The notes: generated by a model not told the origin, from the sequence alone. A stretch of DNA of 7,783 bases from QQUD01 sp039029915 (GCA_039029915.1 JBCCFD010000394.1:1-7783), one strand, 5' to 3'; positions 1-6,384 are shown, counted from the stretch's first letter. Translations and numbers: made by a program.

Positions 1-395
1 AAGAGGGTGGGCTCGATGCAAGAGTTGAACAGCGCGGCAAGAACTTCTCCGGTGGGCAAAAGCAACGTTTGGCCATAGCGCGGGCGCTGTGCGTTCAGCC
101 TAAAATATTGATCTTAGACGATTCAACTAGCGCAGTAGACGCCGAGACAGAAACAAATATTCAGGGAGCCTTGGCTGGGCTAATGGCGAATAGCACCGTT
201 TTTGTGGTGGCGCAGCGTATCTCAACGGTGCTAACGGCTGACAAGATTTTGGTTCTTGACCAAGGGCACTTAGTAGCAGAAGGTCGACATGAGGAGCTGC
301 TTGAGAGCAGCCCAATCTACAAAGAAATTTACGATTCGCAGTTAGGTGAAGGTGCGAAGCTTGATGCTTTCGAGTTGGAGGTGGCATATGAGTAG
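1..395 (+). CDS. ABC exporter half-transporter, C-terminal end of NBD (5' truncated)
   Basis: Only the last ~130 codons are present; the frame is open from base 3 and runs off the left edge, so the membrane domain and Walker A are missing. Visible in order are an ABC signature NFSGGQKQR (bases ~54-80), Walker B ILILDDSTSAVD, and a switch region VAQRIST. Two positions are non-canonical: Asp replaces the catalytic Glu after Walker B, and Gln replaces the switch His. In heterodimeric exporters such as TM287/288, this pattern marks the subunit that supplies Walker A/B to the degenerate ATP site. The next gene overlaps its end and has the complementary features, so the two very probably form one inner-membrane efflux pump. 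TAG ends the gene at 393-395. The substrate cannot be told. The family call is secure and the degenerate-subunit role is well supported by the residues. Confidence 0.93.
   Translation, partial: EGGLDARVEQRGKNFSGGQKQRLAIARALCVQPKILILDDSTSAVDAETETNIQGALAGLMANSTVFVVAQRISTVLTADKILVLDQGHLVAEGRHEELLESSPIYKEIYDSQLGEGAKLDAFELEVAYE
377..381 (+). promoter_or_regulatory. Shine-Dalgarno that sets the start of the second ABC gene
   Basis: GGAGG lies 6 nt before the ATG at 388, inside the end of the preceding ABC gene. It favours ATG 388 over the upstream in-frame GTG at 346 and over the ATG at 400. It also implies translational coupling of the two half-transporters. Confidence 0.75.
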
Positions 396-2190
396 GAGAA
401 TGGATACGGTTGAAGAACTATCTGGCGTTGGCGCTAAGAACATGTGGGAATCGATAAAACGGCTGCTTAACTATATGCAGGTATATCGGTTGCAATTGAT
501 AATTGTTGGCCTGAGCGTGATTGCTTACTCAGTTTTTTATGTGCTTGGTCCATTTCTCTTGGGTGTTGCCATCGATGACTACATTTTGCAGGGGGATTTG
601 CCCGGATTAGCCCGCATCATCACCTGGATGTTTGTGGTCTATACGGGGATGTGGGTCTCGGGCATTGTTTCTGATCGCATGATGGCCTGGGTCGCTCAGA
701 GAACGCTGGCGCAGATGAGGCAGGATCTCTTTGCCCAAATGCAGAAGCTGTCGCTGAAATATTACGATCAGCAGTCGGCTGGTGATCTGATGAGCCGCAT
801 GACCAACGATATGGACGGGCTCAACAATTTGCTGACGACCAACTTAGTCTCGTTTATGCGTAGTATGGGAACGCTGGTAGGGATACTGCTCGGGATGCTT
901 CTAACCAGCCTGATTCTAACTGGAGCCGCTTTGGTTGTCCTCCCGATAATGTTTGGCATCATGTTCTTGATCATGCGCCAGCTAGGGCCGCGCTTCCGCC
1001 AGCTGCAGATGGACTTGGGGACACTCAACGGGCTGATGGAGGAAAATATCACCGGCCAGCGTGTCGTCATTGCCTATGGCCATCAAGGTGACTCGCTGGA
1101 TGATTTTGTAGCGGCGAATGAAGCGGCGAGAAATACGGCCGTTAGTGCCAATCTGCTGGCAACGTTTATGGGAGCGGTCCTGTTTGTGCTTGGTAATCTG
1201 AATGTGACCGTCGTCGTTGCGGCCGGTGCATTCTTGGCATTAGGTATGCTTCCAGCCGTAAGTGTAACAATTGGCGCGATCACCACGATGATCGACTATA
1301 CCCGCCGACTGAGCTTCCCACTCATGGAAATTGGCGGGACGTTCAACACGATCGTTTCGGCGTTGGCTGGTGCTGAGCGCATCTTCGATGTGATCGACAT
1401 GGAGCCGCACGTACTTGATAAGCCAAATGCCGCACCGCTTGGACACATTGAGGGTGAAGTTATCTTTGATGATGTCGACTTTAGCTACATTTCCGGTCAG
1501 CCGATTTTGAAGAATATCAATCTCACCGCTCAGCCGGGCGAAATGATTGCGCTTGTCGGCCCTACCGGTGCGGGCAAGACGACAATTATCAATGTGCTGA
1601 CCCGTTTCTATGACATTGAAAAGGGAACGATCAGGATCGATGGCGCTGAGATTCGGGATGTCCAGCAGGACAGCCTGCGGCGGCAGCTTGGCATTGTGCT
1701 GCAAGATACCTATCTCTTTTCTGACACGGTGATGGAAAATATCAGATACGGCCGTCTCGACGCAACTGATGATGAAGTTATAGAAGCAGCAAAACTAGCA
1801 AATGCACATGGCTTTATCAAGCGGTTACCAGATGGGTACAGTACCGAGCTATCAGAGCGAGCAGAGAACATCAGCCAAGGCCAGCGGCAACTTCTGGCGA
1901 TTGCCCGAGCGATTTTGGCTGATCCACGCATTCTGATTCTTGATGAGGCCACCTCGTCCGTAGACACCCGTACAGAATTGCAAATTCAGGACGCTTTGCT
2001 CAATTTGATGACGGGACGCACAAGTTTTGTGATTGCGCATCGGCTGTCAACCATTCGTGAGGCAAACCAGATTTTGGTCTTGCGAAACGGTGAGATTAAT
2101 GAGCGCGGCACGCATGATGCTCTGTTAGATAGGCATGGCTATTACGATAACTTGTATCGCAGTCAGTTTAAAGGAACATCTCCCGTCTGA
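388..2190 (+). CDS. ABC transporter ATP-binding/permease protein (catalytically competent half of heterodimeric exporter)
   Basis: A 600-residue half-transporter, full length for this family. The N-terminal membrane domain (about residues 30-320) has several hydrophobic helices. The nucleotide-binding domain has Walker A GPTGAGKTT (391-399), Q-loop VLQD (Gln439), Walker B ILILDEATSSVD with catalytic Glu520, and switch His551 (IAHRLST). Its signature is ISQGQ (495-499) instead of LSGGQ. This change fits the subunit that gives its signature to the degenerate site, while its own Walker A/B pairs with the normal FSGGQ of the upstream partner. The start overlaps the upstream stop by 8 bp and has a good GGAGG, so the pair should be made together. 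Such exporters move lipids, drugs or peptides across the inner membrane; the substrate is not readable here. The gene carries two ACGGCCGT octamers (1135 and 1748). Confidence 0.95.
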   Translation: MSRRMDTVEELSGVGAKNMWESIKRLLNYMQVYRLQLIIVGLSVIAYSVFYVLGPFLLGVAIDDYILQGDLPGLARIITWMFVVYTGMWVSGIVSDRMMAWVAQRTLAQMRQDLFAQMQKLSLKYYDQQSAGDLMSRMTNDMDGLNNLLTTNLVSFMRSMGTLVGILLGMLLTSLILTGAALVVLPIMFGIMFLIMRQLGPRFRQLQMDLGTLNGLMEENITGQRVVIAYGHQGDSLDDFVAANEAARNTAVSANLLATFMGAVLFVLGNLNVTVVVAAGAFLALGMLPAVSVTIGAITTMIDYTRRLSFPLMEIGGTFNTIVSALAGAERIFDVIDMEPHVLDKPNAAPLGHIEGEVIFDDVDFSYISGQPILKNINLTAQPGEMIALVGPTGAGKTTIINVLTRFYDIEKGTIRIDGAEIRDVQQDSLRRQLGIVLQDTYLFSDTVMENIRYGRLDATDDEVIEAAKLANAHGFIKRLPDGYSTELSERAENISQGQRQLLAIARAILADPRILILDEATSSVDTRTELQIQDALLNLMTGRTSFVIAHRLSTIREANQILVLRNGEINERGTHDALLDRHGYYDNLYRSQFKGTSPV

Positions 2191-2203
2191 TGGTGACCAT
2201 CAG
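2187..2203. repeat. 17-bp perfect palindrome over the ABC stop codon
   Basis: CTGATGGTGACCATCAG has 8-bp arms around a single central G and includes the TGA stop of the ABC gene. As RNA it would fold into a 7-bp stem with a 3-nt loop. No T-run follows, so it is not a typical intrinsic terminator. It could be a protein-binding site or a 3'-end stabilising hairpin; neither is shown. Confidence 0.5.
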
Positions 2204-2242
2204 GGTTGCAGTTATAAATCTGCTTCAAAGGATTACATACAA

Positions 2243-3151
2243 ATGAGCAAAACAAAAGAAATCAGTAAGTGGGGAATATTTTCGATATTTACCATTTTTG
2301 TCTTATCAATTTTTCTTTATGGCTATTTGATTGTCAGTTTTGATACTAAAAATCTTCCTGAAAATCATGGAAAGGTACAAACAGAATTATTTGTTGGTGA
2401 AGGTGAAGGTCAGCCCCTGATTGTCGGACTTGGCGGCTCGGAAGGTGGGAATGCATGGGCGAGTAGTTATTGGGCTGCTCAGCGAAATGAGTTTCTATCC
2501 CATGGTTATGCATTCCTTGCAGTTGGATATTTTGGCATAGAAGGCACACCAAAAGAGATTGATCGAATCTCTCTCGAAGGGGTTCACTAAGCAATTATCG
2601 ACGCAACCAACGATCCTAAGATTAACCAGCAGTGTATCGCTTTGATTGGCGGCTCAAAGGGAGCTAAACTGGCCTTACTGCTGGCAAGTGAATATTCAGA
2701 TATAAAAGCAGTCGTTGCGATGGTTCCAGGTAATGCAGTATTCGCAGCATCGACGATTGCAATGAATACACCCTCCTTTTCCCTAGAAGGGGAATCCCTT
2801 GAGTTCGTTCCGGTTCCGTGGTCCGCTACACCAGCATTGATAAAAGGCGATTTGAGAGGTGCTTGAGTAGAAATGTTAGAAAATGATGTTGCAGTGAGGA
2901 ACGCATCAATTCAGGTAGAAAATATTAACGGACCGATATTTTTCGTTTCAGCAACGAGAGATGAAGTTTGGCCTTCTACTGAGATGTCAGAATCAATGGT
3001 TCACCGGCTTTCGGAAAATGATTTTCCTCACTTTGTCGATCATCTTGCCGTCAATGGTGATCATGCCTCCGTTTTAGACAACTTTGATGAAGTAGAAGAT
3101 TTTCTAAAAGTCAATTTCATGCAGGATAACTCATCCGGCTGTCCGAGATAG
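2243..3151 (+). pseudogene. Membrane-anchored alpha/beta hydrolase, BAAT/acyl-CoA thioester hydrolase-like, with two in-frame stops
   Basis: One continuous frame of 302 codons plus stop, interrupted by TAA at 2588-2590 (codon 116) and TGA at 2864-2866 (codon 208); no frameshift is needed. The reconstructed protein has a hydrophobic N-terminal anchor (about residues 10-32), a GGSEGG oxyanion-region motif (64-69), the nucleophile elbow GGSKG (Ser138), Asp240 in TRDEVWPS and His274 in NGDH. These are hallmarks of BAAT C-terminal hydrolases, which cleave acyl-CoA thioesters or related acyl bonds. Total length and triad spacing match an intact family member, so the lesions look recent. AAAGGA at 2227-2232 is a modest ribosome site. 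The first fragment lacks the catalytic residues. The fragment after the second stop has an in-frame ATG at 2873 but lacks the nucleophile. The stretch is AT-richer than its neighbours (15 of 60 bases G/C at 2281-2340), hinting at transfer. Sequencing error is the main alternative. Confidence 0.85.
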
Positions 3152-3218
3152 ATGACACCGTTTCAAAAATCTTCAATGACGTGTAAATGCGGGGATAGGC
3201 GGTTGGAGAGGAACTGTT

Positions 3219-3233
3219 ATGCAGTCTCTGCAT
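3219..3233. repeat. Perfect 6-bp hairpin in the hydrolase-iclR spacer
   Basis: ATGCAG, TCT, CTGCAT form a perfect stem with a 3-nt loop. It sits between two direct copies of ATAGGCGG (3195-3202 and 3240-3247). No T-run follows it. It could be part of a folded transcript that ends at the terminator-like hairpin just downstream. Confidence 0.45.
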
Positions 3234-3241
3234 GAAAATAT

Positions 3242-3295
3242 AGGCGGGAATCGTTCTTTAAGCGATTTATTGTATTTAACCTTACCCGCCTTTTT
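3242..3295 (+). terminator. Probable intrinsic terminator with nested hairpin
   Basis: AGGCGGG (3242-3248) pairs perfectly with CCCGCCT (3285-3291), which runs straight into a T-tract ending at 3295. The long 36-nt loop contains its own hairpin: AATCG (3249-3253) pairs with CGATT (3263-3267), extendable by a G-T and an A-T pair. It would end transcripts coming from the hydrolase region and isolate iclR. The long loop makes it less typical than a simple terminator. Confidence 0.55.
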
Positions 3296-3326
3296 ACATG
3301 TATTTTGAGATACAGCATTTTAATGC

Positions 3327-3354
3327 TTGACGGATAAAAAAAAAGGATTAAAAT
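3327..3354 (+). promoter_or_regulatory. Sigma70-type promoter of the iclR gene
   Basis: TTGACG at 3327-3332 (5 of 6 to the -35 consensus) and TAAAAT at 3349-3354 (5 of 6 to the -10 consensus) are 16 bp apart with an A-tract between them. Transcription would start near 3361, leaving a leader of about 20 nt before the ATG at 3381. Confidence 0.65.
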
Positions 3355-3374
3355 TCCCGCATTATGGGAATTTT
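3350..3374. promoter_or_regulatory. Inverted-repeat operator candidate, likely IclR autoregulation
   Basis: AAAATTCCC (3350-3358) and GGGAATTTT (3366-3374) are perfect 9-bp inverted arms around a 7-bp spacer. The repeat overlaps the -10 box and the predicted transcription start, and ends 6 bp before the regulator's ATG. IclR-family proteins commonly repress their own genes from palindromes placed this way. The assignment to this protein is inference from position. Confidence 0.6.
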
Positions 3375-3380
3375 CACATT

Positions 3381-4130
3381 ATGAGCGACTTGGTGCAGTC
3401 AATCGAGCGGGCTTTTCAAATCCTTAACGTGGTTCACGGTCGAGCCAACGGTATCACTGTGGGGGAGCTTGCCAAGGAGACGGCACTACACACCAGCACC
3501 ACATCGCGCATTGTGAACACCCTTGAACACGTGGGAGCCATTACCCGCTGCGAGAGCAAGCTGATGATTGGAGAAGGAATCGTTAGGCTTGCCAACCGCG
3601 CCCCGTGGACAGAACAGATTATAAGTTTAGCTACCCCTTGCCTGCGCGAATTGGCCAATATCACCCAAGAGGCAGTTGGTTTAACCACGGTTGAAGGGGA
3701 TGAATGTATCGTTTTCTACCAAATTCCCAGCGATCATCACATTCAAATACGAGATTGGACAGGAAATCATTTTCCGCTGCACGTTACCAGTACGGGAAAG
3801 CTGTATCTGGCTGAATTGGATGAAGTTAAACTGGAAAGACAGTTCCAAACGCCGCTTCATCCTGTCGCCTCAGCCACAAAAACAGACGAAGCCGAGCTAA
3901 TGGCTGAATTGGCTCAAATTCGACAAGAAGGGGTCGCGTGGACGATTGATGAATTGGAAGATGGACTAACTTCGATTGGGGCTACTATCCAATCGGTAAA
4001 TGCTGAGCGATTTGTCGCCATTTATCTCAGCATGCCGTCCTTCCGATTTAATAAGGTGATTGATCGCGCTAAATTGACTCAGCAAATGTTGGATACGGCC
4101 GTTGCGATACGGGCAATGGTAAGTGGGTAG
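3381..4130 (+). CDS. IclR-family transcriptional regulator
   Basis: A 249-residue protein, the usual length for IclR. Residues 1-60 form the winged helix-turn-helix (QSIERAFQIL start, recognition helix around HTSTTSRIVNTLEHVG). Residues ~75-245 form the effector-binding domain, with the typical HVTSTGK stretch near 134-140 and WTIDELEDGLTSIGA near 187-201, matching the conserved effector-site region. ATG 3381 is chosen over the in-frame TTG at 3327: it gives the normal IclR N-terminus, and the TTG lies in the predicted -35 box. The ribosome site is weak (GGGA at 3366-3369, within the palindrome). It is the first gene after a terminator and probably controls the aminotransferase-Rieske genes downstream, as IclR proteins often control adjacent catabolic genes; the effector is unknown. 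The TAG stop lies inside a heptamer repeat, and one ACGGCCGT is at 4095. Confidence 0.93.
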   Translation: MSDLVQSIERAFQILNVVHGRANGITVGELAKETALHTSTTSRIVNTLEHVGAITRCESKLMIGEGIVRLANRAPWTEQIISLATPCLRELANITQEAVGLTTVEGDECIVFYQIPSDHHIQIRDWTGNHFPLHVTSTGKLYLAELDEVKLERQFQTPLHPVASATKTDEAELMAELAQIRQEGVAWTIDELEDGLTSIGATIQSVNAERFVAIYLSMPSFRFNKVIDRAKLTQQMLDTAVAIRAMVSG

Positions 4131-4150
4131 TGGGTAGTGGCTAGTTAGAC
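4123..4150. repeat. Heptamer array (GTGGGTA type) across the iclR stop codon
   Basis: Four phased 7-mers: GTGGGTA (4123), GTGGGTA (4130), GTGGCTA (4137), GTTAGAC (4144). The first copy supplies the last Ser-Gly codons and most of the TAG stop of iclR (4128-4130), so the array has grown into, or defines, the 3' end of the gene. Confidence 0.6.
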
Positions 4151-4183
4151 CCGTAATTTAGCGCGGGGAATGTGGGTGAAAGC

Positions 4184-4215
4184 AGCTGACAAGCTGAATT
4201 GCTGAAATGCTGACA
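4184..4215. repeat. Octamer array (NGCTGAMA type) before the aminotransferase
   Basis: Four exact-phase 8-mers: AGCTGACA, AGCTGAAT, TGCTGAAA, TGCTGACA, starting at 4184, 4192, 4200 and 4208. A decayed fifth unit, AGCCTAAG, follows. The array ends 16 bp before the ribosome-binding site of the aminotransferase. The words resemble those in the later spacers. Confidence 0.6.
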
Positions 4216-4231
4216 AGCCTAAGCTAAAACT

Positions 4232-4239
4232 GGAGAAGG
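4232..4239 (+). promoter_or_regulatory. Strong Shine-Dalgarno of the aminotransferase
   Basis: GGAGAAGG directly precedes ATG 4241, with GGAG 5 nt from the start codon. It confirms this start and suggests efficient translation. Confidence 0.8.
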
Positions 4240-4240
4240 A

Positions 4241-5530
4241 ATGCACAATATCAAAGAGATCGACAAAAAACACGTTATTCGTGGTTGGTCAGTGAACCAT
4301 GCAACGAACCCGCTCGTTGTTGAAAAAAGCGCAGGCGTTTACTTTTGGGACGTCGACGGCAACCGTTATTTAGAATTTTCCTCTGCACTTGTCAACCTGA
4401 ACTTAGGACATCAGCATCCCAAAGTAGTCGCTGCCATCAAAGCACAGGCCGACAAGATGTGCTACATTCATCCAGCGTTTGCCACGACCGCCCGAGTAGA
4501 AGCAGCCGCTGCCATCGCGGCTATAACCCCAGGTGATTTAAACCAAATCTTCTTCACCACCAGCGGAGCCGACGCCAACGAAAACGCGATTAAATTTGCC
4601 CGTTTCTACACGGGTCGACACAAAATCCTCGCTAAATACCGCTCCTATCACGGAGCCACCATGGGCTCTATTTCATTAACGGGTGACAACCGTCGCGCGC
4701 CCGCTGAGCCGGGTATTCCTGGCGTCGTTCATTTCCCCGATCCATTTCCCTATCATCCGCCACGCGGCGTTTCAGAGGCTGACTTATTGGCACACGCGCT
4801 TGACCATTTACGCTACCTTATCGAGTACGAAGGTGGAGAGCACATTGCGGCCCTGTTTCTGGAATCCCTAGCCGGTAGCGGCGGTGGGTATCATGATTAT
4901 CCCCAAGGATATATAGAGGGCGTCCGCGAGATTTGCGATCGGCACGGCATTTTGCTGGTGTGCGATGAGGTCATGGTGGGGTTTGGGCGAACGGGTAAAT
5001 GGTTTGCCGTGCAGCACACGGATGTCATTCCTGACATGATCACCATGGCCAAAGGACTCACCTGCGGCTATGTGCCGTTAGGAGCCGTCGCGGTCTCTGA
5101 TCGGATGATGGAAAAGTTAGGCAAGGAAAAGCTGTGGGCTGGGTTGACTTACAACGGACATCCTTTGGGGTGCGCCACGGCCGTTGCCGCTATCAACGTC
5201 TATCATGAAGAAAATCTAGTCGAAAATTCAGCCAAACTGGGCAAGGTGATGCTGGCCCGCATGGAAGAGATAAAGGCCAAATATGACATCGTGGGGGATG
5301 TGCGCGGTTCCGGTTTATACGGCTGTATCGAATTGGTGAAAGACCGCCAAACAAAAGAGCCAATAGATGCTGACCTGCAAAACAAAATCAAGCCGATGCT
5401 GATGTCTCGCGGACTGAGCACGCTGGTTAAAGGGCACATTATCTTTACCGGTCCACCGTTGATTATTAATGAAGCACAGCTACTCGAAGGGCTGGATATT
5501 ATCGAAAGCGTCATTGCTGATTTGGCATAA
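4241..5530 (+). CDS. Class III PLP-dependent aminotransferase (omega-amino acid:pyruvate type)
   Basis: A 429-residue fold-type I enzyme, full length. Visible marks: GVYFWDVDGNRYLEF (32-46), the phosphate-binding TTSGADANENAIKFAR (106-121), SYHGAT (135-140), an LFLESLAGSGG loop (205-215), CDEVMVGFGRTGK (241-253) with the cofactor-ring Asp242, and MAKG with the Schiff-base Lys271. TYNGHPLGCA (303-312) has the GHP form common in omega-aminotransferases acting on beta-alanine, taurine, GABA or similar amines, usually with pyruvate as acceptor. The exact amine donor cannot be read from the sequence. The enzyme is cytosolic. The MarC-family gene starts 5 bp after it, so the two are probably co-transcribed. 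With the Rieske oxygenase it suggests breakdown of a nitrogen compound. It has one ACGGCCGT (5177). Confidence 0.93.
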   Translation: MHNIKEIDKKHVIRGWSVNHATNPLVVEKSAGVYFWDVDGNRYLEFSSALVNLNLGHQHPKVVAAIKAQADKMCYIHPAFATTARVEAAAAIAAITPGDLNQIFFTTSGADANENAIKFARFYTGRHKILAKYRSYHGATMGSISLTGDNRRAPAEPGIPGVVHFPDPFPYHPPRGVSEADLLAHALDHLRYLIEYEGGEHIAALFLESLAGSGGGYHDYPQGYIEGVREICDRHGILLVCDEVMVGFGRTGKWFAVQHTDVIPDMITMAKGLTCGYVPLGAVAVSDRMMEKLGKEKLWAGLTYNGHPLGCATAVAAINVYHEENLVENSAKLGKVMLARMEEIKAKYDIVGDVRGSGLYGCIELVKDRQTKEPIDADLQNKIKPMLMSRGLSTLVKGHIIFTGPPLIINEAQLLEGLDIIESVIADLA

Positions 5531-5535
5531 AACTT

Positions 5536-6168
5536 ATGGCTGAAACATTAATTGTTGCATTTACGACCCTGTTTGCCACCGTTGGTCCCGTTGACGTAGC
5601 GGCCGTTTTTGCGGTGCTGACGGCTGATGATACACCGCGCAGCAGACGGAATACGGCCGTTAAAGGCGTCATCGTCGGTGGCATTATCCTCTTCGTTTTC
5701 GCGTTTGTGGGGCAGCTGCTGTTGACCCAGCTCGGCATATCGCTAGCCGCCTTCCGCACGGGTGGTGGGATTTTGTTATTGCTGATTGGTATTGACATGG
5801 TATTTGCGCGAAGCTCGGGCGGGACATCAACCACTGATGAAGAAGAGGAAGAGGCTGAAAACAAGCAGGACATTTCAGTTTTCCCACTGGCAACCCCCCT
5901 GATTGCTGGCCCAGGGGCGATGGGGGCCTCAATTTTACTGATGGCCAACACAAACGGCGATCCGGCTGAGGTAACGGCCGTTGCCATTGCTATCGCCGGC
6001 ATATTATTGCTCACATTATTGCTATTACTGCTAGCGACACAGGTGCAACGATTGCTTGGGGTGACGGGTCTGCAGGTCATTACGCGCGTCTTTGGTGTAT
6101 TGCTGGTCGCCCTTGCCGTCCAATTTATCTTCGACGGCATCCTAGAAAGCGGCATCGTTGGGCCGTAG
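5536..6168 (+). CDS. MarC-family (UPF0056) integral membrane protein
   Basis: A 210-residue protein with about six hydrophobic helices (roughly 5-28, 42-66, 71-90, 117-137, 146-168 and 179-200), the MarC topology. FATVGPVD near the start and FPLATPLIAGPGAMG (116-130) are the family's duplicated Pro/Gly-containing re-entrant-like motifs. A variable acidic loop, TTDEEEEEAE (99-108), separates the two halves, as is usual. The family was once linked to multiple antibiotic resistance but its function is unsettled; export of small amino acids or related metabolites has been suggested for some members. Lying 5 bp behind an aminotransferase, it could move that enzyme's substrate or product. No clear ribosome site is visible, so translation may be coupled to the upstream gene. 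Two ACGGCCGT octamers occur (5653 and 5974). Confidence 0.9.
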   Translation: MAETLIVAFTTLFATVGPVDVAAVFAVLTADDTPRSRRNTAVKGVIVGGIILFVFAFVGQLLLTQLGISLAAFRTGGGILLLLIGIDMVFARSSGGTSTTDEEEEEAENKQDISVFPLATPLIAGPGAMGASILLMANTNGDPAEVTAVAIAIAGILLLTLLLLLLATQVQRLLGVTGLQVITRVFGVLLVALAVQFIFDGILESGIVGP

Positions 6169-6214
6169 AGATGAGCAATGAGTCACACGGCCACTTGTAA
6201 CCTAACAGCGGATA

Positions 6215-6246
6215 AGCTGAAATACTGACGAACTGACAAACTGTTT
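6215..6246. repeat. Octamer array (AACTGACA type) after the MarC gene
   Basis: Four in-phase 8-mers: AGCTGAAA (6215), TACTGACG (6223), AACTGACA (6231), AACTGTTT (6239). All share CTG at positions 3-5. The words match the octamers upstream of the aminotransferase and at 7545-7568. Confidence 0.55.
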
Positions 6247-6248
6247 TC

Positions 6249-6287
6249 AAAGGAGAGCACATGCCGCGGTGCGGCACCAACAAATGA
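6249..6287 (+). other. Possible leader mini-ORF of 8 codons
   Basis: AAAGGAG (6249-6255) stands 5 nt before ATG 6261, which opens MPRCGTNK and stops at TGA 6285-6287. Inside it TGCCGC (6262-6267) and GCGGCA (6271-6276) form a perfect hairpin with a 3-nt loop. It lies about 100 nt before the Rieske gene. It could be a leader peptide, the relic of a gene start, or chance. Confidence 0.3.
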
Positions 6288-6298
6288 ATGTAAATAAA

Positions 6299-6334
6299 AC
6301 GCAGATTCCGCAGATTTTGCAAATGACGCAGATT
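6299..6334. repeat. Nonamer array (ACGCAGATT)
   Basis: Four phased 9-mers: ACGCAGATT (6299), CCGCAGATT (6308), TTGCAAATG (6317), ACGCAGATT (6326). Three are identical at eight of nine bases. It is followed within a few bases by a heptamer array with different words, so the period switches inside one spacer. Confidence 0.65.
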
Positions 6335-6340
6335 TTTTAC

Positions 6341-6368
6341 GTGACACCTGATACCTGACACGTGACAC
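6341..6368. repeat. Heptamer array (GTGACAC/CTGACAC)
   Basis: Four strictly phased 7-mers: GTGACAC (6341), CTGATAC (6348), CTGACAC (6355), GTGACAC (6362). The array ends 10 bp before the Shine-Dalgarno of the Rieske gene. Its TGACA core recurs in the octamer arrays of the other spacers. Confidence 0.7.
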
Positions 6369-6378
6369 TTATTTACAC

Positions 6379-6384
6379 AGGAGG
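6379..6384 (+). promoter_or_regulatory. Consensus Shine-Dalgarno of the Rieske oxygenase
   Basis: AGGAGG is 5 nt before ATG 6390, an ideal ribosome-binding site that fixes the start. Confidence 0.85.

Noticed and set aside
346..387. GTG 346 as the start of the second ABC gene
   Set aside because: It would overlap the upstream gene by 50 bp without a clear ribosome site, whereas ATG 388 has GGAGG 6 nt away.
1240..1704. Minus-strand open frame (154 codons) inside the ABC gene
   Set aside because: It is antisense to the conserved NBD, with no ribosome site or recognisable product.
2588..2866. Stop codons in the hydrolase as selenocysteine or a recoded genetic code
   Set aside because: One stop is TAA and the other TGA, both codons end normal genes in the window, no family member has selenocysteine there as far as I know, and no SECIS-like hairpin is apparent right after the TGA.
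3327..3380. N-terminal extension of the IclR protein from the in-frame TTG at 3327
   Set aside because: It lies in the predicted -35 box, has no ribosome site and adds residues not typical of IclR proteins; ATG 3381 gives the normal start.
4131..4240. Separate promoter for the aminotransferase
   Set aside because: I found no convincing -35/-10 pair in this repeat-rich gap, so read-through from iclR or a non-consensus promoter remains open.
5511..6155. Long minus-strand open frame (214 codons) opposite the MarC gene
   Set aside because: Its product is Ser/Pro/Thr-rich with no domain, and it mirrors a clear six-helix MarC protein; it is an antisense shadow.
6333..6338. T-run as a terminator after the MarC gene
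   Set aside because: No GC-rich stem precedes the TTTTTT; it belongs to the last nonamer unit of the repeat array.
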